Shown piece after piece: positions 6,245 through 14,377 of a DNA stretch of 15,275 bases. Position 1 is the stretch's first letter, and each line of letters starts with the position of its first letter. The notes beneath the pieces were generated by a model. That model had not been told where the DNA came from. It saw only the letters and a program-made list of their open reading frames with translations, and ran no database searches. The position numbers and the translations under genes were made by a program. The DNA is from Planctomycetota bacterium (GTDB lineage Bacteria; Planctomycetota; UBA1135; GCA-002686595): positions 1-15,275 of the forward strand of contig JABFRZ010000285.1 in assembly GCA_013140785.1 (NCBI GenBank), read 5' to 3'.

Positions 6245-7513
6245 CTACTTCGGGAGCGCTGCCGCGTGTGGAGCCAACGTCCGCCGCATCCACCACAGGG
6301 GCGCGAAGGCCGGCAGCACCAGGGCCGTCGTGAGCAGGAAGAACCCGCTCCAGCCGAGGCGCTCGCTCACCTCGGCGATCGGGCCGCGCAGGAGGTGCGG
6401 GCCGAGCAGCGTGACCGTGGTCAGCAGCGCGTACTGCGTCGCGGCGCTGCCCGAGCGGCAGAAGCTCATCAGATACGCGACGAATGCGGTCGCGGCCAGC
6501 GCGCCGCACACGTTCTCGACGAAGAGCACGCCGACCAGGCCGCTCGTCCCGCTCCACCAGCGTCCGTCCACGAGTCCCACGTAGCCAAGGTTGCTGAAGG
6601 CCTGCGCGAGCCCGAACAGGAACAGCGCGCGCAGCGTTCCGAGGCGTGGCATCGCCCACCCGGCCAACCCTACGCCGACGGCCGCGCCCGCGAGCCCGAT
6701 CACGCCGCGATACAGGCCGAGCGCGCTCAAGTCGTAGAGCTCGGCCAAGAACGGGACTGCTAGCAGGTTCGCGACCATGTCCGGCAGGCGATAGAGCAAC
6801 GCGAACAAGACGAGCAGCACGAGCCCGCGCAACCCGAGCGTGCGCCGCCACTCCGCGAGCGGCACGACCAGCGTCGCACGCAGCGTCGCCGGCGGCGTCA
6901 CGCGTGTGGGCTCGGGCGCGAGGAAGGTGCCGAGCACCCCCAGGCCGAGCAAGAGCGCCATCGCGCCGTAGGCGCCGCTCCAGCCGAAGCGCTCGTCACC
7001 CGCCACGCTCAGCACCAGTCCGCCGCTCAGCAGCCACGCCGCGCGATAGCCCCACACCGTGAGCCCCGCGCCCGCGGCCAGCTTCTCGCGCGGCAGCGCG
7101 TCGCAGGTGTAGCCGTTCACCACCAGGTCCTGCGTCGCGCCGGCGAACGAGACCAACGCGGCCGCCGCCAGGAGCACCACGAAGTTCGCGCGCGGATCCA
7201 GCCGCGCCATCGCGCCGAGGCCGGCGATGAGCGCGAGCTGGCAGGCCAGGATCCACCCGCGCCGCCGCCCGAGGAAGGTCGGCACGAAGCGATCGACCAG
7301 CGGTGCCCACAGGAACTTCAGCGAGAACGGCAGCGTGACGTAGCCGATGTTCAAGAGCTCGGACGTCGAGTAGCCCGCCTTCGACAGCCAGGTCGAGAAG
7401 GTCCCGTCCACCAGCGGCTGCGGCAGCCCCGAGGAGAGGCCGAAGAGCAGCAACGCCGGCCACAGACGCGCGGGAATCCCGCTCTCGCGCCGGGCGGGCT
7501 CGCTGCTCGACAT
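6245..7513 (-). CDS. AmpG-like major facilitator permease
   Basis: 422 residues with about 12 predicted helices. The N-terminal LLLFGLSSGLPQPLVDGTFSTWL (22-43), LKFLWAPLVDRFVPTFLGRR (65-84), and GATQDLVVNGYTCDALP (125-142) align by eye with E. coli AmpG segments (GFASGLPLALTSGTLQAW, FKFLWSPLMDRYTPPFFGRR, ASQDIVFDAWKTDVLP). AmpG imports anhydromuropeptides from the periplasm for cell-wall recycling. One difference is visible: the Asp of VFDAW is Asn133 here. The substrate is therefore inferred from family only; no ampD, nagZ or ampC is nearby. ATG 7513 has no recognisable Shine-Dalgarno, and a MITE-like element ends only 9 bases upstream of it. Confidence 0.8.
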   Translation of the reverse strand: MSSSEPARRESGIPARLWPALLLFGLSSGLPQPLVDGTFSTWLSKAGYSTSELLNIGYVTLPFSLKFLWAPLVDRFVPTFLGRRRGWILACQLALIAGLGAMARLDPRANFVVLLAAAALVSFAGATQDLVVNGYTCDALPREKLAAGAGLTVWGYRAAWLLSGGLVLSVAGDERFGWSGAYGAMALLLGLGVLGTFLAPEPTRVTPPATLRATLVVPLAEWRRTLGLRGLVLLVLFALLYRLPDMVANLLAVPFLAELYDLSALGLYRGVIGLAGAAVGVGLAGWAMPRLGTLRALFLFGLAQAFSNLGYVGLVDGRWWSGTSGLVGVLFVENVCGALAATAFVAYLMSFCRSGSAATQYALLTTVTLLGPHLLRGPIAEVSERLGWSGFFLLTTALVLPAFAPLWWMRRTLAPHAAALPK

Positions 7514-7522
7514 CGTGGCAGC

Positions 7523-7546
7523 CTAGCAGCCTGTCGGAGTAGTCCC
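7523..7546 (+). repeat. Left terminal inverted repeat of MITE-like element
   Basis: 24 bases beginning CTAGCAGCCTGTCGG, the exact reverse complement of 7692-7715. The match ends on both sides: 7522/7716 and 7547/7691 do not pair. Confidence 0.85.
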
Positions 7547-7691
7547 TGCTGCGGCTTCGCGTTCTGCGCCGATGCAGCGTCGCGCTAGACGTCCCGTAAC
7601 AAGCCAGGCCATGCTCGGTGGCCAGGAAGGCCACCTCCGCTGTCTTTCCGTCGCGCTCCTTGCCTCGCCGCAGAACGCTTTGCCTCGCGAC

Positions 7692-7715
7692 GGGACTACT
7701 CCGACAGGCTGCTAG
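7692..7715 (-). repeat. Right terminal inverted repeat of MITE-like element
   Basis: 24 bases ending CCGACAGGCTGCTAG, the exact reverse complement of the left end. It lies 49 bases beyond the stop of the leftward paralogue gene at 7765, so the element is in the downstream region of that gene. Confidence 0.85.
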
Positions 7716-7764
7716 CGCGCGCGCGATCGCGGCGCCCGCGCGCGCCGCGGCAACCGTCGCGGCT

Positions 7765-9216
7765 TCAAGGCGCTTGCGGCGCAAGGACCCAGTCGTACGT
7801 CGGCAGGACGCGCCCGTCGGCGAGCTCGAGTCCGCACGGATTGCCGAGCGAGAGCCCGATGCGTTCCGTGGCCTCGGTCGCGAGCGCGACGATGCCGAGC
7901 GCCTCGACCGACACGACCTCGCCGCGGTCCGAGACACCGTCCGAGTCGCGGTCGAACCACACCGCGATGCCCATGAGCTCCGCGCCGCGCAGCTCGCCGC
8001 TGCGATCGTCGTCGAGCGCGTCGAGTACGCGGTAGCCGTCCGGGAAGAAGAACCAGCCGCTCGCCGTGCCGAAGAGCTGGCGTCCGCTGGTGATCACGCC
8101 CGTGTGCTTCGGGTCCCACACGAGCCAGCCGGCCTCGGACCCGAGCCACGGCCACGGCTCCTCGACCAGGTCGCCATCGACGTCGAACAGCACGGCGTCC
8201 CCCGGCGCGATCAGGTCATCGAGCATGCGGCAGCCCTTGAGCGAGAGGAGGATCGGCGTGACCGAGCTGACGAAGGGCTTCTGCCGGAGCTCGGCCACGG
8301 CCGTGCTCACCCGTGCGCGGAACGCCTCGTCGGGCTCGAGCCCGGGTCGGCCCGCACTCAGGCGCAGGTAGGCCTCGCCCGCTTCCAGGCTCGTCAGGCC
8401 CCAGTAGTCGTGGACGAGCTCCTCGCTCCGGTCCGGCTCGTAGGCGAGCACGAAGGCCAGGCGGTAGTGCTCGATGGCCTGGTCCAGCCAGGCGCGCGCG
8501 AGCAGGTGCGCTACGTTCTCCTGGCGCCGGACGTCGGACGAGGCGCGCTCGCGGTTCAAGAACGCGAGCGCGCGCTGGAGCTTCGTCGGTTCCAAGAGCG
8601 CCTCGAGGGCCTTCTCTGCCTTGTCGGGTTGTCCGAGCTCGCGGACGAGTCGCTCGTAGAACTGGCATGACGTGTCGTCGAGCTCCTCGGGCGGCTCGAG
8701 GGCGAAGACCTGCTCGGCATCGACCTGCGAAGCCAGGTGCGAGCCTCGCTCGAGCGCGTAGGCCATCGTCAGGTGGAACGCGCCTCGCGCCGGCGCGAGC
8801 TCGAGTGCGCGCCGTAAGGAGCGCAGACCCTCGACGAGGTGCTCGATCTGCACTTCCGGCACGTGCCTGGACACCTGACCTGCCCACCTCTGGTTGCCGA
8901 CCACGAGCTGCGCGAGCTCGTCGAGCGTCATCCGCCCGGCCTCCAGCTCCTCCGGCAAGCTCTCCATCCGCGTGCCGAATGAATAGATCGCGAGCTGTGC
9001 AATCTCGTGCACGAAGGCGTACGTGTGGATGCGTCCAAGGCAATAGTGTGCCTCGGCCGCTTCGGGGTGTTTCTCCACGTACCGACCGACGTTCAGGAGC
9101 ATCCGGTCGATCGGCCAGCTCGTCGGCCGGCCGAGAATTCCCAGCGCGCTTCGCACGCCGAAGGCCGCCACGAGGAAGGCGCACAGACCGACGACGCGAA
9201 CTCTCGAGAGCTTCAT
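7765..9216 (-). CDS. Exported TPR-like / EF-hand-type repeat protein, paralogue A
   Basis: 483 residues from ATG 9216, which overlaps the upstream paralogue's stop (ATGA). The frame stays open further upstream, but only as a shadow of that gene. An N-terminal hydrophobic stretch (VRVVGLCAFLVAAFGV) is a signal peptide or anchor. Residues ~50-300 are helical with TPR-like units (AEAHYCLGRIHTYAFVHEIA; LRSLRRALELAPARGAFHL; AIEHYRLAFVLAYEP). The C-terminal ~165 residues form a module with acidic loops: FDVDGDLVEE, DDDRSGELRGAE and DRDSDGVSDRGE. The last has D/D/D/E at EF-hand loop positions 1, 3, 5 and 12. The DxDGD...GWLVWDP...GRQLFG layout recalls the calcium-binding segments of RTX-type proteins. 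Likely exported and Ca2+-binding; role unknown. Compared with paralogue B, the first loop lost its Gly and the second carries Ser at position 5. Confidence 0.85.
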   Translation of the reverse strand: MKLSRVRVVGLCAFLVAAFGVRSALGILGRPTSWPIDRMLLNVGRYVEKHPEAAEAHYCLGRIHTYAFVHEIAQLAIYSFGTRMESLPEELEAGRMTLDELAQLVVGNQRWAGQVSRHVPEVQIEHLVEGLRSLRRALELAPARGAFHLTMAYALERGSHLASQVDAEQVFALEPPEELDDTSCQFYERLVRELGQPDKAEKALEALLEPTKLQRALAFLNRERASSDVRRQENVAHLLARAWLDQAIEHYRLAFVLAYEPDRSEELVHDYWGLTSLEAGEAYLRLSAGRPGLEPDEAFRARVSTAVAELRQKPFVSSVTPILLSLKGCRMLDDLIAPGDAVLFDVDGDLVEEPWPWLGSEAGWLVWDPKHTGVITSGRQLFGTASGWFFFPDGYRVLDALDDDRSGELRGAELMGIAVWFDRDSDGVSDRGEVVSVEALGIVALATEATERIGLSLGNPCGLELADGRVLPTYDWVLAPQAP

Positions 9217-10613
9217 GGCTCGCGGCGGCTCTCCAGGACCCAGTCGTAGGTCGGCAGGATGCGTCCGTCGGCGAGCTCGAAGCCGCACAGATTGGCGGGC
9301 GAGGCGCCGACGTGGAGCGTCACCGCCGTCGCGAGCGCGACGATGCCGAGCGCTTCGACCGGCACGACCTCGCCGCAGTCGGAGATGCCGTCGATGTCGC
9401 GGTCGAACCACACCGCGATGCCCGCGAGCTCCGCGCCGCGCAGCGCGCCATCGCGATCGTCGTCGAGCGCGTCGAGCACACAGTAGCCGTCTTCGAAGAA
9501 GAGCCAGCCGCTCGCGCTGCCGAAGAGTTGGCGGCCGGAGAGGATCTCGCCCTTCCCGGACGGATCCCAGACGAGCCATCCGGCCTCGGGCGCGAGCCAC
9601 GGCCAGAGCTCGTCCACGCCGTCGCCGTCCAGATCGAAGGGGACGTGCAGCGCCGGCCGCGTGAGCCCGGCCAGCGTCGGGCAGCCGTCGAGCGCGAGCA
9701 GGATCGGCGTGATGAAGGCGCTGCGCGGCCTCTCTTCGAGCTCCCTCCAGCGCGCGTCGGCCGCGGCCAGGCTCTGCTCCTCCTCCGGCCCGTGCACTCC
9801 GCGGGCGCGCACGAGGCGGCGGTAAGCCTCGAGCGCCTCGCGCGGGACCTGGGCCGCCAGCGGGCCCTGGATCATCGGATCCTCGAACAGGCTCTGCTCC
9901 TCGACCAGGTCCAGGCAGCGGCGGTACTCCGCGATCGCGCGCTCGATCCAGCCGAGGCGCAGCAGCTCGCCCACGGCTTCCCGGCGCCGCGGTTTCTCGG
10001 AGGAGCGTTGCGCGGCGAGCAGAAGAAGCGCGTGCTCGAGCGTGGCGGGCTCGGCGAGGCGACGCCGAGCCTCCTCGGCCTCGGCGCCCTCGGATCCGAG
10101 CGCCTCGATCCAGCGCGCGATCGTCTCGCGCTCCGCGGGCGACTCCGGAGCCTCGAGACCGAGCAACGCCGTCGTATCGACCTCGGCGGCCAGCGGCGCG
10201 CCCGTCTCCAGCAACCACGCGAGAGTCAGGCGGTGCATGGCCGAGTCCTCGAGCTCGCACGCGCGCCGCAGGTGGCGCACGCCCTCGCCGAGGTGCGTGA
10301 GCCGCTCGGCAGGCGTCGGCGGTGGCGCGGGCTCCTTGGACCTGTGCTCGCGCTGAACCCCGAGGTGCTTCAGCCAGGTGAAATCCTCGTCTCCGCCACC
10401 GAGCAGCGTCGAGCGCTCCAGCGCGAACGCGAAGGCGTGCACGCGCCCGAGCGTGTAGTGCGCCGCGGGGTCCGTGGGAGCGACCGCGAGACGCGCCTCG
10501 AGGTTGCGCACGAAGCGCTCGACCGGCCAGTCCGACGCGCTGGCCTCCCTCGGACGCGGCAGCGGCGCCCCGGCCACGACGATGAATGCGAGCAGGCTGA
10601 CGATGCGAAGCAT
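9213..10613 (-). CDS. Exported TPR-like / EF-hand-type repeat protein, paralogue B
   Basis: 466 residues from ATG 10613, with GGAGGG ending six bases upstream. Residues 1-27 look like a Sec signal (RIVSLLAFIVVAGAPLP, then SAS). The middle is helical and TPR-like: AAHYTLGRVHAFAFALERS, a Pro-rich linker near 95, then LGEGVRHLRRACELEDSAMH and AIAEYRRCLDLVEEQ. The C-terminal module has FDLDGDGVDE (326-335) and two 12-residue EF-hand-type loops, 384-395 (DDDRDGALRGAE) and 404-415 (DRDIDGISDCGE), each with Asp at 1, 3 and 5, Gly at 6 and Glu at 12. It is the first gene of a two-gene operon with its own duplicate downstream, coupled by a 4-base overlap. No named family is assigned. Confidence 0.87.
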   Translation of the reverse strand: MLRIVSLLAFIVVAGAPLPRPREASASDWPVERFVRNLEARLAVAPTDPAAHYTLGRVHAFAFALERSTLLGGGDEDFTWLKHLGVQREHRSKEPAPPPTPAERLTHLGEGVRHLRRACELEDSAMHRLTLAWLLETGAPLAAEVDTTALLGLEAPESPAERETIARWIEALGSEGAEAEEARRRLAEPATLEHALLLLAAQRSSEKPRRREAVGELLRLGWIERAIAEYRRCLDLVEEQSLFEDPMIQGPLAAQVPREALEAYRRLVRARGVHGPEEEQSLAAADARWRELEERPRSAFITPILLALDGCPTLAGLTRPALHVPFDLDGDGVDELWPWLAPEAGWLVWDPSGKGEILSGRQLFGSASGWLFFEDGYCVLDALDDDRDGALRGAELAGIAVWFDRDIDGISDCGEVVPVEALGIVALATAVTLHVGASPANLCGFELADGRILPTYDWVLESRREP

Positions 10614-10631
10614 GTGCGACCCTCCGCGCTC

Positions 10632-10660
10632 ATCCTAGCCACTCGCCCGTGACCTGTTAC
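10632..10660 (-). promoter_or_regulatory. Candidate promoter for the paralogue B-A operon
   Basis: On the minus strand, GTAACA (10660-10655) and TAGGAT (10637-10632) match -35 and -10 at 4 of 6 each, with a 17-base spacer. Transcription would start about 12 bases before the Shine-Dalgarno GGAGGG of paralogue B. It lies in the 88-base gap shared with the divergent acnA gene. A modest match in a GC-rich region. Confidence 0.35.
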
Positions 10661-10701
10661 GCGCGGCTCGGATCCGTAAGATGCGCCCTCCGGAACCAGC
10701 C

Positions 10702-13419
<2,718 letters not shown>

Positions 13420-13422
13420 GTC

Positions 13423-13439
13423 AGCTTCCTACAGAAGCT
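13423..13439 (+). terminator. Short hairpin after acnA
   Basis: AGCTTC (13423-13428) and GAAGCT (13434-13439) form a 6-base stem with a 5-base loop, four bases after the acnA stop. There is no T-tract, so termination activity is uncertain. Confidence 0.25.
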
Positions 13440-13479
13440 AGGTCGCGAGAGCCGAGCCTTCTCCGCGTGTTTGATCGGC

Positions 13480-13549
13480 GTGACCACGGCGGCTGAGCAC
13501 CGCCTCGTCCCGCAGCGCTACGAGTGCTTGCCGGCCGGGCCGTGGTCAC
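13480..13549. repeat. 11-bp perfect inverted repeat upstream of the small-protein/nucleotidyltransferase pair
   Basis: GTGACCACGGC (13480-13490) and GCCGTGGTCAC (13539-13549) are exact reverse complements separated by 48 bases. A smaller stem, GGCGG (13488-13492) with CCGCC, lies within. The repeat ends 25 bases before the first possible start of the small gene. It could be an operator for self-regulation of the pair, or a remnant of an element end. Confidence 0.45.
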
Positions 13550-13573
13550 TGCGCAAGACGCTACGATAGGGAG

Positions 13574-13795
13574 GTGGACCAGGGCGACGATCCGCTCGGG
13601 CGTGTATCTTGGCCGGTGCGTCGTTGCGTTCTCGGCGAAGAGTCCGACGACCTCTCCGAGCAGACCACGGCCAGCGAACGCATCGCGATGATGTGGCCGC
13701 TCGCGCTCGAGGCTTGGCGCGTGGCGGGCCTCCCGATCCCCGACTACGCCCGCGAGGACACGCCCTGCCGCCTCGTGCGGGGGCCGAAAGAATGA
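13574..13795 (+). CDS. Small protein paired with a nucleotidyltransferase gene
   Basis: Up to 73 residues from GTG 13574, or 59 from GTG 13616. The first 14 residues look unconserved, so the later start is plausible, but neither has a well-spaced Shine-Dalgarno. The core reads VLGEESDDLSEQTTASERIA followed by MMWPLALEAWRVAGLPIPDY. This resembles, from memory, short unnamed bacterial proteins with a TTPEERLAMMWxLTxxAW pattern encoded before nucleotidyltransferase genes. It has no membrane segment or obvious DNA-binding motif. Its stop overlaps the ATG of the next gene (ATGA), so the two were translated together. A role as antitoxin or partner of the nucleotidyltransferase is inferred only from the arrangement. 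Confidence 0.65.
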   Translation: MDQGDDPLGRVSWPVRRCVLGEESDDLSEQTTASERIAMMWPLALEAWRVAGLPIPDYAREDTPCRLVRGPKE

Positions 13796-14248
13796 CTCCG
13801 CTGCGTGACCTCAACGCGGACTTCCGAGACCGCTCGTGTGCTTCGGGCGCGAGGGAGTCGAGTACGTCTTGGTGGGGGCGTATGCGCTCGCCTTCCACGG
13901 TTCTCCGCGGGCCACCGGTGACATCGATGTCTTCGTCCGCGCGACGGCGGCCAACGGGAAGCGGATCTGGCGGGCGCTCGTGGCCTTCGGTGCGCCACTC
14001 GCCGCGGGGGACTTCGCTACCCCCAACCTGGTCTACCAGATCGGGCTTCCACCGCGACGAATCGACATCCTGACCGACATCAGCGGGGTCTCCTTCGAGC
14101 AGGCTTGGGCCTCGCGAGACCTGGAGACCTCGCCGGCTTGGCCGTGCCATTCCTCGGCCGCGAGGCTCTGATCGCGAACAAGCGCGCCACCGGACGACTC
14201 AAGGACCTGGCGGACGTGGAACGGCTCGAGGGCGGAGCGGACGTGTAG
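13792..14248 (+). pseudogene. AbiEii/MNT-like nucleotidyltransferase with two frameshifts
   Basis: ATG 13792 overlaps the previous stop. The reconstructed ~151-residue protein runs through three frames: MTPLRDLNADFRD, then after about 13825 LVCFGREGVEYVLVGAYAL and AFHGSPRATGDIDVFVRA, continuing to RRIDILTDISGVSFEQAWAS, then after about 14120 DLAGLAVPFLGREALIANKR, ATGRLKDLADVERLEGG and TAG 14246-14248. Each shift is explained by one missing base. Conserved features survive across the shifts: the G-A-Y-A-x-x-x-H-G-x-x-R-x-T-x-D-I-D nucleotidyltransferase motif, R-R-I-D-I-L, and the C-terminal KRATGRxKDLADV helix. Relatives transfer nucleotides, and some act as toxins or antitoxins. The breaks are either genuine decay or sequencing errors. 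Confidence 0.75.
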
Positions 14249-14377
14249 ACGGAGCGGGCGGATTCACGAGCCCACTCCACGATCAGGTTCAACTCCATGC
14301 CTGTTTCGGTGCGCCAGGAGTCGAGGCACGGCTCGGGGCGCTTGTCGGGGAGGAGGCGATTCCCGAGACTCGGCGCA

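Larger units (their letters stand above)
7523..7715. mobile_element. 193-bp MITE-like element with perfect terminal inverted repeats
   Basis: The ends are perfect 24-base inverted repeats (7523-7546 and 7692-7715), including the palindrome CTAG at each outer edge. CTAG could be a 4-bp target duplication, but because it is palindromic that cannot be separated from the repeat itself. A second inverted pair lies inside, GCGTTCTGCG (7559-7568) and CGCAGAACGC (7669-7678), at nearly equal distances from the ends. No start-to-stop transposase fits. The minus strand is open through the element in the frame ending DYSDRLLG, which could be a transposase C-terminal remnant. It is likely a non-autonomous derivative of an insertion sequence mobilised in trans; the family is not assigned. 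It fills the gap between the AmpG-like gene and the EF-hand paralogue. Confidence 0.7.

Noticed and set aside
7547..7691. Transposase gene inside the MITE-like element
   Set aside because: The interior is only 145 bases, with no start codon and no catalytic motif. The open frame through the right end may be a remnant but cannot be called a gene.
9217..10260. Extension of the paralogue A frame upstream as a single 831-residue protein
   Set aside because: The extra N-terminal ~348 residues lie on top of paralogue B in another frame and are Arg/Ala-rich. The ATG at 9216 gives a signal-like start and a 4-base overlap with the stop of B.
8313..10652. 779-codon plus-strand frame across the paralogue genes
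   Set aside because: Composition is Arg/Pro/Ala-rich without motifs, and both genes on the minus strand have coherent domains and duplicated structure. It is a shadow.
13471..13567. Small plus-strand peptide of about 33 codons between acnA and the small-protein gene
   Set aside because: A TTG-started short frame with no Shine-Dalgarno, overlapping the 11-bp inverted repeat; nothing supports translation.
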